From Neobacillus rhizophilus (lineage in GTDB: Bacteria > Bacillota > Bacilli > Bacillales > Cytobacillaceae), in contig NZ_JAGYPF010000005.1 in the NCBI RefSeq assembly GCF_018343535.1, positions 62,001 to 126,000 on the forward strand: 64,000 nucleotides of DNA. The letters are read 5' to 3'. This document shows, piece by piece, positions 17,244-26,632 of the stretch (positions are counted from its first letter, which is position 1; each line of letters begins with the position of its first letter). The position numbers and the translations under genes are program-made. Under the pieces are notes generated by a model that was given only the letters and a program-made list of their open reading frames with translations, was not told the DNA's origin and did no database searches.

Positions 17244-17269
17244 AGGCGGCTAAAGAGCCGCTACTTTCA

Positions 17270-18442
17270 TTATCTAGATTCACTTTTTTGATGATTACGA
17301 ATTGGATATAGTGCTTTTTCAAGTGTGATTAAGTTCTTTTCCGTTATTTCTGCTTTTCTTGGGATTGGAGGATAAATACCCTCAGAATCATCCCACTCCC
17401 TTGGCAGTGTCACCGGGGACTCCTTTTGCCACTGTTCAATCCAGTCTTCCGGCAAACCTCCAAAACAATTAGGATTTTCTGTCATCTCCATCCAAATAAA
17501 TGCCCAAGCCCTTGGGACAACACGCCAAATATCATATCCGCCGCCGCCCACGGCAATCCATTTGCCGCCGCAATATTGATGCGCAATTTCATGGGCAAGC
17601 CTTGGGATTTCCCGATATATTTTCATCGTTGCCGACAAATGGGTTAATGGGTCATAATAATGCGAGTCTGCTCCGTTTTGCGTAAGGATGACATCAGGCT
17701 TAAAAAACTCGGCCACATCCCTGATTGCGTTTTTATAGGCATGCAGCCACGAATCATCTTCTGTAAAGGCATCAACAGGGATGTTGAATGAATAGCCGTA
17801 TCCCGCTCCCTGTCCTCTTTCGTTAATATTGCCCGTACCCGGAAATAGATATCGGCCTGTCTCATGAATCGAAAGTGTACAGACATTTGGGTCATCGTAA
17901 AAGGACCATTGAACTCCGTCACCATGATGGGCGTCTGTATCTACGTATAAAACGCGGGCATTATATTTTTGCTGGATATATTTAATCGCAACAGAACTAT
18001 CATTGTAAATACAAAATCCGGAGGCTTTCCCACGAAATCCGTGATGCAGACCGCCGCCAAGGTGCAGGGCATGAAGTGTTTTTCCGGTCATTACCTCATC
18101 GACAGCCGTTAAGGTACCCCCTACCATCAAAGAACTAGCCTCATGCATATTAGGGAAAATAGGGGTATCTTCAGTACCTAAACCATAGTTTTCAGCTATT
18201 TCTTTCGGAAGAAGCCCCTGGCCGGCCTTTTTTACTGCTTCTACGTAGCTTGGGTCATGGATTAAAGTTAATTCCTCTTCTGTCGCCATTCTTGGCTTAA
18301 CAATCTGATTGGGGTCTAAGGCATTTATTCTATTTAATAAATCTACTGTGAGTTTAAGCCGGAATTGATTGAAAGGATGATGGCTGTTGAATCGATAATT
18401 CAGAAGGTCTTCTGAGTAAATAAAGGAACAGCGATCATTCAT
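17270..18442 (-). CDS. acuC: Acetoin utilization protein AcuC, class I histone deacetylase fold
   Basis: A 390-residue zinc-dependent deacetylase of the arginase/HDAC fold. Seen: the His pair and zinc ligands in YVDTDAHHGDGVQW, GGGLHHGF, and GGGGYDIWR near the C-terminus. Known: removes the acetyl group that AcuA puts on acetyl-CoA synthetase, reactivating it. Start at 18442 preferred because it overlaps the acuB stop as ATGA and aligns with B. subtilis AcuC; the open frame runs 9 codons further. Last gene of the acuABC cluster. Confidence 0.94.
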   Translation of the reverse strand: MNDRCSFIYSEDLLNYRFNSHHPFNQFRLKLTVDLLNRINALDPNQIVKPRMATEEELTLIHDPSYVEAVKKAGQGLLPKEIAENYGLGTEDTPIFPNMHEASSLMVGGTLTAVDEVMTGKTLHALHLGGGLHHGFRGKASGFCIYNDSSVAIKYIQQKYNARVLYVDTDAHHGDGVQWSFYDDPNVCTLSIHETGRYLFPGTGNINERGQGAGYGYSFNIPVDAFTEDDSWLHAYKNAIRDVAEFFKPDVILTQNGADSHYYDPLTHLSATMKIYREIPRLAHEIAHQYCGGKWIAVGGGGYDIWRVVPRAWAFIWMEMTENPNCFGGLPEDWIEQWQKESPVTLPREWDDSEGIYPPIPRKAEITEKNLITLEKALYPIRNHQKSESR

Positions 18443-19086
18443 ATAGACATCCCCGGCAAATTTGGCCATAACACCTGGTGGCCAGCTTCTTTAAGGTCTT
18501 GAATCAATCCGGTAGGGTTCATTAATTGAACTCTGATAACAAGTATTTTATATTGTTCATCCTGTTTATCTGGGTAAACGAGTACACTTAAGATGTTTGC
18601 CTTCCGTTTTCGGATAATTTCTGCGATTTCACTGAGAATTCCGGAGATATTCGGCACTTTTATTTCAATTTGCGAGCCAGGCTGGTGAACACCTGTTAAC
18701 TCAATCATTGTTCTTAATAAATCCGTTTCTGTCACAATTCCCACTAATTTTCGATTATTGATGACCGGAAGGCAGCTTATTTTATGTTCATAGAAAAGAG
18801 CGGCGGTCTCTTCAACAAAATCCAGGGGATGGCTTGTGATGACGTTTTTTTCCATTATCGTATCTAGGGGTTTTTTCAAAATTTCCGGGTGTTCATTTGC
18901 ATGGAAAATGGACGGTGTAGCCTCTCTTATTTTAGCAACGGTAACAAGACCAACCAGGTGCCCATCTTTATCAATAATTGGGATGTGGCGAATTTTCCTT
19001 AATTCCATTAATGCCATGGCGTCTGCAATGGTATCAGTGGGAGAGAGGGCAGCTACATCCGATTGCATAATTTCTTCCACGATCAT
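18439..19086 (-). CDS. acuB: AcuB, CBS-ACT domain protein
   Basis: A 215-residue protein with two CBS motifs (about residues 1-130, HIPIIDKDGHLVGLVT and CLPVINNRKLVGIVTETDL) and a C-terminal ACT domain (about 138-210, QIEIKVPNISGILSEI). Known: part of acuABC; CBS pairs usually bind adenine nucleotides and ACT domains small ligands, so it may regulate the acetylation cycle, but its exact role is not settled. It lies between acuA and acuC in the same transcript. Confidence 0.93.
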   Translation of the reverse strand: MIVEEIMQSDVAALSPTDTIADAMALMELRKIRHIPIIDKDGHLVGLVTVAKIREATPSIFHANEHPEILKKPLDTIMEKNVITSHPLDFVEETAALFYEHKISCLPVINNRKLVGIVTETDLLRTMIELTGVHQPGSQIEIKVPNISGILSEIAEIIRKRKANILSVLVYPDKQDEQYKILVIRVQLMNPTGLIQDLKEAGHQVLWPNLPGMSI

Positions 19087-19128
19087 AGGATTTCCCCCAA
19101 TTCTCTAAAATTCTAGAATGTTTCCTCG

Positions 19129-19761
19129 TTAGTACATAAACCGATTCATAAAACGCAGCCGGTCAAATCGTTGGACGGATTCGTTATCGATTCGTTTGCC
19201 GATTTTGGCCATCAAACAGTTGGCTGGGTGGGAGCAGATCTCCGGGTCATCAGTCGCATACCATTCCAAACCGCCGGCATTCATCATTTTCTCCATGATC
19301 TTTCGATATTCCCAAACATTGAGTTTGGTTCCTTTTAAATCCCAATGCCAATAATACTCTGTTGTGATAATAATATAGTTTTCCATGGCATCATCCATCA
19401 TCGAAACAATCAGGAGGTTTTTACCAACGGCACAGCCTCTAAATTGAGGGATCACCTCGATTGCACCCAATTCTATTAAATTATCCATCTTTCCTTCCGA
19501 CCAGCGTTCGAGAGGGTCCGGGTATAAATAGGTAACATAACCGACGATTGTATTTTGATGCCGGGCAATAATAATTCTTCCTTCCGGTAAATCGGCGATC
19601 CCGATTAATGCCTCGTGCTGCTGGGCAGGGGGGCGAAACGCAACAAGGTCTTCGTGAAAATCATAGCCTGCTAATTTTTCTGCAGTGACAGGGCCTTCAA
19701 TAATTAATTTTCCGTGAGGAGTTTTTAATTCCTTAGCATTATAGGTTTTTTTGTGCTCCAT
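19129..19761 (-). CDS. acuA: Protein acetyltransferase AcuA (GNAT family)
   Basis: A 210-residue GNAT-fold acetyltransferase. Seen: core IELGAIEVIPQFRGCAVGKNLL near residues 95-117, with the acetyl-CoA loop QFRGCAVGK. Known: AcuA acetylates the catalytic lysine of acetyl-CoA synthetase and switches it off. It is transcribed divergently from acsA, its target. CAGGGGTGACC precedes the ATG. A TATAAT at 19800-19805 (minus) may be its -10; no good -35. Confidence 0.95.
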   Translation of the reverse strand: MEHKKTYNAKELKTPHGKLIIEGPVTAEKLAGYDFHEDLVAFRPPAQQHEALIGIADLPEGRIIIARHQNTIVGYVTYLYPDPLERWSEGKMDNLIELGAIEVIPQFRGCAVGKNLLIVSMMDDAMENYIIITTEYYWHWDLKGTKLNVWEYRKIMEKMMNAGGLEWYATDDPEICSHPANCLMAKIGKRIDNESVQRFDRLRFMNRFMY

Positions 19762-19896
19762 TTGGTCACCCCTGGAAAAAATCTAGGTATTTCAATTCTA
19801 TTATACATGAAATTTTTATCTTTAAAGATTTTTCACTAAATTTTCGAAAAATTAAACACTAGGTTTATATTTTTTTAAAAAAATGTTTTTTTAAAA

Positions 19897-19925
19897 TTGT
19901 GAATAGTTATTATTTGTACTATAAT
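19897..19925 (+). promoter_or_regulatory. SigA promoter of acsA
   Basis: -35 TTGTGA (19897-19902), 17-base spacer, -10 TATAAT (19920-19925), 31 bases before the ATG. I found no convincing cre site in the acuA-acsA gap, unlike B. subtilis. Confidence 0.7.
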
Positions 19926-19956
19926 TATCTCAAATACTTCAGAGGGGGAGATAGGA

Positions 19957-21675
19957 ATGAAAGTGGAAGCGCTGCCAGTAGTCCAAGGGAATTTCAATTT
20001 GCGAAACTATGAAGAAACATATAAGAATTTTGACTGGAAATATACAGAAAAGGAATTCTCTTGGAGTGAAACAGGCCTTGTTAATATGGCTTACGAGGCG
20101 ATTGACCGCCACGCGGGTACGTTCAGAAAAAATAAGGTGGCATTATACTATCGTGATGCTTCGAGAAATGAAAAATATACCTTTAAGGAAATGAAGGAGC
20201 TTTCCAATAAGGCTGGGAATGTGCTGAAAAATTACGGCGATGTCGAAAAAGGCGACCGTGTCTTTATTTTCATGCCGCGTTCTCCAGAACTTTACTTTAC
20301 TGTTTTAGGAGCAATTAAGCTTGGTGCGATTGTTGGTCCATTGTTTGAAGCTTTCATGGAAGGGGCTGTCAGGGACCGTCTGCAAGACAGTGAAGCAAAA
20401 GTATTGGTAACCACTCCAGAATTGTTAAGCCGTGTACCTGTTCAGGATTTACCAGCATTAAAGCATATTTTCCTCGTTGGAAAAAATGTGGAGGAACAAG
20501 GGAATTGCATTAACTTTTTAGAAAAATTTGAGAGTGCCAGCAAAGATCTGAAGATTGAGTGGGTTGAGCGGACAGATGGATTAATCCTCCATTACACATC
20601 TGGATCCACTGGAAAGCCAAAGGGCGTACTGCATGTACATAATGCGATGATTCAGCATTATCAAACAGCTAAATGGGTTCTTGATTTAAAAGAGGATGAT
20701 GTTTACTGGTGTACAGCAGACCCAGGCTGGGTGACAGGAACTTCCTACGGTATCTTTGGACCATGGCTGACTGGTACTTCGAATGTTATTGTCGGCGGAC
20801 GTTTCAGCCCAGAATCCTGGTATCAAATGATTGAAGACTTTGGTGTTACGGTTTGGTACAGTGCACCAACAGCATTCCGGATGCTGATGGGAGCGGGGGA
20901 CGAGCTGGTTAAGAAATTTAATTTAAGCAGCCTTCGTCATGTCTTGAGTGTAGGTGAGCCATTAAACCCAGAGGTGGTAAAATGGGGTGCCAAGGTATTC
21001 AATAAGAGAATCCATGATAACTGGTGGATGACTGAAACCGGTGCTCAGTTAATTAGTAACTATCCTTGCATGGAAATCAAGCCTGGTTCGATGGGTAAGC
21101 CAATCCCTGGCGTTGAGGCGGCGATTGTTGATAATCAAGGTAACGAGCTTCCTCCATACAGAATGGGGAACCTTGCAATTAAAAAAGGCTGGCCTTCGAT
21201 GATGCATACGATCTGGAACAATCCTGAGAAATACGAGTCGTATTTCATGCCGGGTGACTGGTACGTCTCCGGAGACTCTGCGTACATGGATGAGGATGGC
21301 TACTTCTGGTTCCAAGGCCGCGTCGATGATGTCATCATGACATCTGGAGAGCGAGTTGGCCCGTTTGAAGTGGAAAGCAAGCTTGTTGAACACCCAGCTG
21401 TTGCTGAAGCAGGAGTTATCGGAAAACCGGATCCGGTGCGCGGGGAAATTATTAAAGCCTTCATCGCGTTAAGGGATGGTTATGTGGCAACTGAAGAGCT
21501 TAAAGAGGAAATCAGACAGTTCGTCAAAAAAGGTCTGGCAGCACACGCCGCACCTCGTGAAATTGATTTCCGCGACAAGCTGCCAAAAACACGAAGCGGT
21601 AAGATCATGAGACGTGTTCTGAAAGCATGGGAGTTAAACCTGCCGACAGGTGATTTATCGACAATGGAAGATTAA
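19957..21675 (+). CDS. acsA: Acetyl-CoA synthetase AcsA
   Basis: A 572-residue AMP-forming synthetase. Seen: P-loop YTSGSTGKPKG near residue 212, NWWMTETGAQ near 355 and GRVDDVIMTSGERVGPFEVE in the hinge region. The catalytic lysine is K549 in KTRSGKIMRR, the same number as the AcuA-acetylated lysine of B. subtilis AcsA. Known: activates acetate through acetyl-AMP to acetyl-CoA in the cytoplasm. GAGGGGGAG precedes the ATG. Regulation by AcuA/AcuC is inferred from neighbours and the conserved site. Confidence 0.97.
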   Translation: MKVEALPVVQGNFNLRNYEETYKNFDWKYTEKEFSWSETGLVNMAYEAIDRHAGTFRKNKVALYYRDASRNEKYTFKEMKELSNKAGNVLKNYGDVEKGDRVFIFMPRSPELYFTVLGAIKLGAIVGPLFEAFMEGAVRDRLQDSEAKVLVTTPELLSRVPVQDLPALKHIFLVGKNVEEQGNCINFLEKFESASKDLKIEWVERTDGLILHYTSGSTGKPKGVLHVHNAMIQHYQTAKWVLDLKEDDVYWCTADPGWVTGTSYGIFGPWLTGTSNVIVGGRFSPESWYQMIEDFGVTVWYSAPTAFRMLMGAGDELVKKFNLSSLRHVLSVGEPLNPEVVKWGAKVFNKRIHDNWWMTETGAQLISNYPCMEIKPGSMGKPIPGVEAAIVDNQGNELPPYRMGNLAIKKGWPSMMHTIWNNPEKYESYFMPGDWYVSGDSAYMDEDGYFWFQGRVDDVIMTSGERVGPFEVESKLVEHPAVAEAGVIGKPDPVRGEIIKAFIALRDGYVATEELKEEIRQFVKKGLAAHAAPREIDFRDKLPKTRSGKIMRRVLKAWELNLPTGDLSTMED

Positions 21676-21689
21676 CTTTTGAAAATACA

Positions 21690-21728
21690 AAAGAGGCCGA
21701 CTCCAATAAATTTTGGGCGGCCTCTTTA
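21690..21728. terminator. Terminator between acsA and the small membrane gene
   Basis: AAAGAGGCCG pairs with CGGCCTCTTT; A- and T-rich arms allow function in both directions. Confidence 0.82.
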
Positions 21729-21732
21729 TATG

Positions 21733-21927
21733 CTATTTCCGTTTGCGCTCGGCCCAGCCAATTCCCTTTCGATAGCCAAATCCCAAGATTAGATAGATTA
21801 CCAAAACAATTACTCCCGTAACCAATCTTTCCTGCATGCTTCCATCTGCCATAAGAACCGGTCCAAGGCCAAAAAACGTTACCAAGCCAATGAGAAGGAT
21901 AAAAACAGCGTGTACTAAAACTCTCAC
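21733..21927 (-). CDS. Small two-helix membrane protein
   Basis: About 64 residues with two hydrophobic segments (VHAVFILLIGLVTFFGLGPV and VTGVIVLVIYLILGFGY) and a basic tail ending in ERKRK. A GTG at 21927 lies about 7 bases after GGAGGTG and is preferred to the TTG at 21942, which overlaps that site. Not recognised beyond being a small conserved-looking Bacillus membrane protein; convergent with acsA. Function unknown. Confidence 0.7.
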   Translation of the reverse strand: MRVLVHAVFILLIGLVTFFGLGPVLMADGSMQERLVTGVIVLVIYLILGFGYRKGIGWAERKRK

Positions 21928-21992
21928 TACTTTCACCTCCAAATTTCTTTATATATATTTGACGATTAAAAGAAAAAAGCTGTTACATATAG

Positions 21993-22025
21993 AAAGGACT
22001 TTGGGTTGCAGTCCCAAAGCCCCTT
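21993..22025 (-). terminator. Terminator of tyrS
   Basis: On the minus strand GGGGCTTTGGGA pairs with CCCAAAGTCC (one mismatch), followed by TTTCT; moderately strong. Confidence 0.6.
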
Positions 22026-22033
22026 TAAAGCAA

Positions 22034-23293
22034 TTAATACTTAATTAACGTATACTTCTTTTTTCCTCTTCGTACAATAGTAAACTGGCCTTCAATTTTG
22101 TCAGTTTCCAGCAAAGAGTAAGCTGTATCGGTTACCTTTTCCCCATTAATGGCAATGGCACCGTTTGTAATATCTTCACGAGCCTGACGCTTCGAAGGAG
22201 ATATCTTGGCAGCTACTAAAAGTTCAACTAAGTTATTTTCCTCTTCATTTTGCAGCGCGTAAGACGGAACATCTTTAAAGCCCTGCTTGATTTCGGCAGC
22301 CGTTAAACTGCGAACGTCCCCGCTAAATAATGCTTCGGAAATCTTGATGGCCTGCATTAGTGCATCCTCTCCGTGAATCAGGCGTGTCATCTCTTCCGCC
22401 AGTGTCTTTTGGGCTTTACGGAGATGCGGCTCTTCCTGGACACTGGCTTCCAATTGTTCAATTTCCTCTCGAGAAAGGTAAGTAAACAGTTTCAAGTATT
22501 TCACCACATCAGCATCGGCTGTGTTAATCCAGAACTGGTAGAACTCGTAAGGAGTGGTTCTTTCCGGATCAAGCCAGACAGCGCCGCCTTCTGATTTTCC
22601 AAACTTGGTACCATCGGATTTGGTTACAAGCGGAATCGTCAGCCCAAAGGCTTTCGTCTCTTCATCGTGCATTTTTCGAATTAGCTCAAGACCTGAGGTA
22701 ATGTTCCCCCACTGGTCGCTGCCGCCAACCTGCAATTTGCAATTATAATGATCATATAAATGGTTGAAATCCATCGCCTGTAAAATCGTGTAGGTGAACT
22801 CAGTAAACGATATCCCTGTTTCAAGCCGGGAGGCAATCGTATCCTTTGCAAGCAGGTAGTTGACACCGATATGCTTACCGATATCACGCAGGAAGGCAAT
22901 GACGCTCATGGGCTTTGTCCAGTCGTAGTTGTTGACCATAACCGCGCCATTTTCCCCTTCAAACTCAAAAATCGCCGCTAATTGCTTTTTAATACCCTCA
23001 ACGTTTTTCTGAACCGCTTCGATTGTTTGTAGTTTTCGCTCTTCGCTTTTGCCGCTCGGGTCGCCAATTAAGCCAGTTGCGCCCCCGACCAATACTAGCG
23101 GCCGGTGTCCATGCTGCTGGAATCTTCTTAGTGTTAAAAATGGCACCAAGTGGCCGATATGCAGACTGTCAGCAGTTGGGTCCGTTCCGCAATAGAGCGA
23201 AATTTTTTCGTTATCTAAAAGATTCTGCAACCCTTCTTCATCTGTTTGCTGATAAATAATGCCCCGCCATTTCAAATCCTCTAATAAGTTCAT
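22034..23293 (-). CDS. tyrS: Tyrosyl-tRNA synthetase
   Basis: A 419-residue class I aminoacyl-tRNA synthetase. Seen: HIGH-type motif DSLHIGHL near residue 43, KMSKS-type KFGKSEGG near 232, and a C-terminal S4-like RNA-binding domain (about 350-415, SKRQAREDITNGAIAINGE). Known: charges tRNA-Tyr. ATG 23293 follows TTGGAGG; the open frame runs 32 codons upstream into the T-box terminator and is rejected. Controlled by the T-box just upstream. Confidence 0.97.
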   Translation of the reverse strand: MNLLEDLKWRGIIYQQTDEEGLQNLLDNEKISLYCGTDPTADSLHIGHLVPFLTLRRFQQHGHRPLVLVGGATGLIGDPSGKSEERKLQTIEAVQKNVEGIKKQLAAIFEFEGENGAVMVNNYDWTKPMSVIAFLRDIGKHIGVNYLLAKDTIASRLETGISFTEFTYTILQAMDFNHLYDHYNCKLQVGGSDQWGNITSGLELIRKMHDEETKAFGLTIPLVTKSDGTKFGKSEGGAVWLDPERTTPYEFYQFWINTADADVVKYLKLFTYLSREEIEQLEASVQEEPHLRKAQKTLAEEMTRLIHGEDALMQAIKISEALFSGDVRSLTAAEIKQGFKDVPSYALQNEEENNLVELLVAAKISPSKRQAREDITNGAIAINGEKVTDTAYSLLETDKIEGQFTIVRRGKKKYTLIKY

Positions 23294-23315
23294 TACACAA
23301 AACCTCCAATAAAAA

Positions 23316-23560
23316 ATAAAAACGCCCCTGCAATTATGCAGGGACGTAAAATATACGCGGTACCACCCAGCTTGAGGAAATTCCTCCAACTTGATAAAAT
23401 AACGGTTTGAACCGTTCTCCGCTACTGTTTCTTCACAGAGAAAGCTCCAGGATGTAATTCACTCTTCTATATGTGGCAACTTTCACCGGCCGCTGCCTCT
23501 CTAATTACAGGGATAGAAGAACTACAGTTGATTCCCTTCAAAGCTTGTTATTATAAAAAA
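23316..23560 (-). promoter_or_regulatory. T-box riboswitch of tyrS
   Basis: On the minus strand the T-box sequence GGGTGGTACCGCG lies at 23368-23356, preceded by a stem GGAGGAATTTCCTC and followed by the terminator GTCCCTGC-ATAATT-GCAGGGGC with TTTTT. A candidate tyrosine specifier TAC lies in GAATTACATCC at 23456-23454. Known: uncharged tRNA-Tyr stabilises the antiterminator and lets tyrS be transcribed. The start at about 23560 is an estimate; a minus-strand TATAAT lies at 23549-23554. Confidence 0.92.
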
Positions 23561-23636
23561 ATGCTTAATGATTTTTTAACATATATTAAAGATAAAGTCA
23601 AACGGTAAAATCGAAATTTCAGAAAAATGTAGAAGC

Positions 23637-23669
23637 TTGTCAAATTTTATACCACCGATATGCTATAAT
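23637..23669 (+). promoter_or_regulatory. Promoter of the PBP gene
   Basis: Extended -10 TGCTATAAT (23661-23669) with TTGTCA at 23637-23642. The 21-base gap is long, but extended -10 boxes tolerate weak -35 contacts. It overlaps the upstream part of the open frame, supporting the ATG at 23697. Confidence 0.55.
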
Positions 23670-23696
23670 GGATGTGATTTTATTAGAGGTGATGCT

Positions 23697-26444
23697 ATGA
23701 AAGAAAAGTGGCAAATTTGGAAGGAAAAAGCTGATTCCCTCCTTAGTTATATTACTCATAAAAAAACCGTCAAAGGTGCCAGGATTACGTATCAGGTGTT
23801 CTGGAACCTGTTTCTGCTTTTATTAACGGTTGTGGTCCTTGGAGGGGCTTTTGCAACAGGTGTTGGCGCAGGTTATTTTGCCTCGCTCGTCAAGGATGAG
23901 CCCGTACGTTCATACGAAAGTATGAAAAAAGATATTTACAATTATACAGATACATCGGACTTATATTTTGCTGATAATGTTTATCTTGGAACACTGCGGT
24001 CGGACCTGGTCCGTGATGAGGTTAAATTGGAGCAGGTTTCCGATTACGTGATCAATGCTGTAATTGCTACGGAGGACGAATATTTTTACAAGCACAATGG
24101 GGTCGTCCCTAAGGCCGTTTTTCGTGCCCTTTTTCAGGAAGTAACCAATTCTCCTATCCAATCAGGTGGGAGCACGCTGACACAGCAATTAATTAAAAAC
24201 CAAATTCTAACCAATGAGGTTTCCTTCCAAAGAAAAGCAAATGAAATTTTGCTGGCCCTTCGTTTGGAGAAATTTTTCAATAAAAAAGAAATTCTTGAAG
24301 CGTATTTAAATATGGCGACTCTTGGTAGAAATTCATCAGGGCAGAACATTGCCGGAGTACAGGCCGCTGCAAAAGGGATTTTTGGAAAAAATGCAAGCGA
24401 GCTTACACTGCCGGAGGCTGCCTTTATTGCCGGACTGCCGCAAAGTCCGTTTGGCTATACCCCATTCACACGGGAAGGCACAGTGAAGAATAATCTTGAG
24501 CCTGGCATAACAAGAATGAAAACAGTTTTAAAAAGAATGTACGATGGCGGATACATTAATGAAAAGCAATACGCAGAAGCATCTGCCTATGACATTACAA
24601 AGGATTTTACTCCACCAGTACCGAATCCTCTTGATAACTATCCTTGGCTGACATTCGAAATCGAGAAGCGGGCCATTGATGTTCTGACAACGGTATTGGC
24701 TAAGAAAGATGGCCATACCGAAAAAGATCTAAAACAAGATGAAAACCTTTATTATAAGTATAAGACGATGGCCAGCCATGACCTGCGGCAAGATGGCTAT
24801 CAAATTCATACAACCATAAACAAAGATATCTATGATGCAATGCAGGTGGTAAAAGATAACTACAAATATTATGGACCAGATAAACCGGAGGAAAAAGAAG
24901 ACCCGGAAACTGGTGAAAAGAAAACCGTAATGGAACCTGTTGAGGTCGGTGCAGAACTGATCGAAAATAGTACCGGCAAAATCATCAGCTTTGTTGGCGG
25001 CAGAGATTATAATAAACAGCAGCTCAATCACGCTACCAGTGCAGTCCGCCAGAACGGTTCGACGATGAAGCCGCTGCTCGTCTACGGGCCGGCTATTGAG
25101 CTCGGAAAAGCGGCGCCCGGAACCCCGCTTCCGGATGTCGAACTGAGACTGGATAAAAGCAAAAGTACACCATGGCCTCATAACTACGACAAAAGATATA
25201 GCGGATTAGTATCAGCACGGTATGCTTTGGCCAAATCCTATAACGTGCCGGCTGTAAAGCTATACTCTGAAATCGTGGACCAGCGTCCAGCACAATATCT
25301 GGAAAAGATGGGCTTTACCTCGCTAACAAAAGGGGATTACACGAATCTGGCTACCTCAATAGGGTCCATGGATAACGGCGTGACTGTTGAAGAAAATACA
25401 AATGCCTTCAGTACCTTTGCCAATGGCGGGAAATTTATCGATGCTTATCTGATCGATAAAATTGTCGACAAGAACGGAAAGATTATTTATCAGCATGAAG
25501 TAAAGCCTGTTGATGTCTTTAAACCGCAGACTGCTTATCTGACCTTAGATATGATGCGGGATGTCATTAATAGTGGAACAGCAGCAGGTGTAAAAAGCAA
25601 ACTGAATTTCAGCTCTGATTGGGCAGGCAAAACCGGTACTGGTAACAATTATTTTGATTCGTGGTTTGTTGCCTTCAACCCGAATGTAACACTTGGAATT
25701 TGGACTGGATATGATACGCAGAAATCGTTAAAAACTAGCGGAATGTCATACAGTCAGCGGACCAATAATCTTTGGGCTGAACTGATGAATGCGGCTTATA
25801 AAATTAAACCGGATTTAGTTGCTCCAAAAGAGAGTTTCCAAATGCCTGAAGGAATAGTTAAAAAGTCGTATTGTGCCGTTTCTGGCCTGCTTCCGTCAGC
25901 TGCTTGCTCAAAGGCAGGCTTAGTTGAAAGTGATTATTTCAATGCCAAAGATGCTCCTACGAAAGTCGATGATAGTTTAATCGAAGGAAATTATGTAACC
26001 ATAGGGGATAAAAAATATCTGGCACTTGATTCCACACCAAAAGAGTTTACCCAGTATGGAACAATCTTAAACCCAGACTTTATCACCAGAATGGTAGGCA
26101 ATGACTTTAAAAATATCAGCCAGCTTATACCAAATAGGGGCAGATGGGACAATGTGCTTGTCTCAAGCGCTAAAATGGCCGATAACGGCAAGAAACCGGA
26201 TAGTGTCAACTTGACCGCATCCGGCAATACCCTCACATGGAGCGCACCGGCAGACAATGATATCGTCGGCTACCGCGTCTATCAGGGTGGATTTTTTGGA
26301 GCGAAGATCGCCAGCATCAACAGCGGCTCATCACTATCCTATAATGTTGGAAGTGGAAGCTTCTATGTAACGGCAGTTGATATTGCAGGAAATGAATCCG
26401 CACCTTCAAATGTAGTGGAAGTAGGAGTTTTAACTCAACAATAG
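23697..26444 (+). CDS. Class A penicillin-binding protein with C-terminal FN3-like domain
   Basis: A 915-residue bifunctional peptidoglycan synthase. Seen: short cytoplasmic end, membrane anchor (about residues 37-61), GT51 glycosyltransferase with ATEDEYFYKH (about 124) and SGGSTLTQQ (about 158), transpeptidase with SXXK Ser about 455 (STMK), SYN about 514, KTGTG about 646, and a fibronectin-III-like end (about 835-913, VNLTASGNTLTWSAPADNDI). Known: polymerises and cross-links glycan outside the membrane. AGAGGTGAT precedes the ATG. Exact PBP name not assigned. Confidence 0.94.
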   Translation: MKEKWQIWKEKADSLLSYITHKKTVKGARITYQVFWNLFLLLLTVVVLGGAFATGVGAGYFASLVKDEPVRSYESMKKDIYNYTDTSDLYFADNVYLGTLRSDLVRDEVKLEQVSDYVINAVIATEDEYFYKHNGVVPKAVFRALFQEVTNSPIQSGGSTLTQQLIKNQILTNEVSFQRKANEILLALRLEKFFNKKEILEAYLNMATLGRNSSGQNIAGVQAAAKGIFGKNASELTLPEAAFIAGLPQSPFGYTPFTREGTVKNNLEPGITRMKTVLKRMYDGGYINEKQYAEASAYDITKDFTPPVPNPLDNYPWLTFEIEKRAIDVLTTVLAKKDGHTEKDLKQDENLYYKYKTMASHDLRQDGYQIHTTINKDIYDAMQVVKDNYKYYGPDKPEEKEDPETGEKKTVMEPVEVGAELIENSTGKIISFVGGRDYNKQQLNHATSAVRQNGSTMKPLLVYGPAIELGKAAPGTPLPDVELRLDKSKSTPWPHNYDKRYSGLVSARYALAKSYNVPAVKLYSEIVDQRPAQYLEKMGFTSLTKGDYTNLATSIGSMDNGVTVEENTNAFSTFANGGKFIDAYLIDKIVDKNGKIIYQHEVKPVDVFKPQTAYLTLDMMRDVINSGTAAGVKSKLNFSSDWAGKTGTGNNYFDSWFVAFNPNVTLGIWTGYDTQKSLKTSGMSYSQRTNNLWAELMNAAYKIKPDLVAPKESFQMPEGIVKKSYCAVSGLLPSAACSKAGLVESDYFNAKDAPTKVDDSLIEGNYVTIGDKKYLALDSTPKEFTQYGTILNPDFITRMVGNDFKNISQLIPNRGRWDNVLVSSAKMADNGKKPDSVNLTASGNTLTWSAPADNDIVGYRVYQGGFFGAKIASINSGSSLSYNVGSGSFYVTAVDIAGNESAPSNVVEVGVLTQQ

Positions 26445-26451
26445 TATTTAA

Positions 26452-26490
26452 TGGGGGTCTCAAAATTAGATTTTGGGACTCCTATTTTTT
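26452..26490 (+). terminator. Terminator after the PBP gene
   Basis: GGGTCTCAAAAT pairs with ATTTTGGGACTC (mismatched middle), followed by TATTTTTT. Confidence 0.75.
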
Positions 26491-26491
26491 A

Positions 26492-26566
26492 TCTAATAGG
26501 AAAGCCTAAATTCAACTACGCCTCATGAACCGTCCTATCGGACTCGCCAATCGGCGAGTTTTTATT
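26492..26566 (-). repeat. Family B double-hairpin element
   Basis: Read on the minus strand: ACTCGCC-GATT-GGCGAGT, then GTCC-GATA-GGAC, then GGTTCATGAGGCGTAG and TTGAATTTAG. Lies between the PBP and rpsD terminators. Confidence 0.82.
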
Positions 26567-26580
26567 TATTCCCAGAAACA

Positions 26581-26617
26581 CAAAAAAGCCCCAGAGTTGA
26601 AATTCTGGGGCTTTACG
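26581..26617 (-). terminator. Terminator of rpsD
   Basis: On the minus strand AAAGCCCCAGA pairs with TCTGGGGCTTT, followed by TTTTG. Confidence 0.9.
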
Positions 26618-26632
26618 AATGCTAAATACAAA

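Noticed and set aside
17426..17685. Plus-strand open frames across acuC
   Set aside because: They oppose a well conserved deacetylase frame and have no ribosome binding site.
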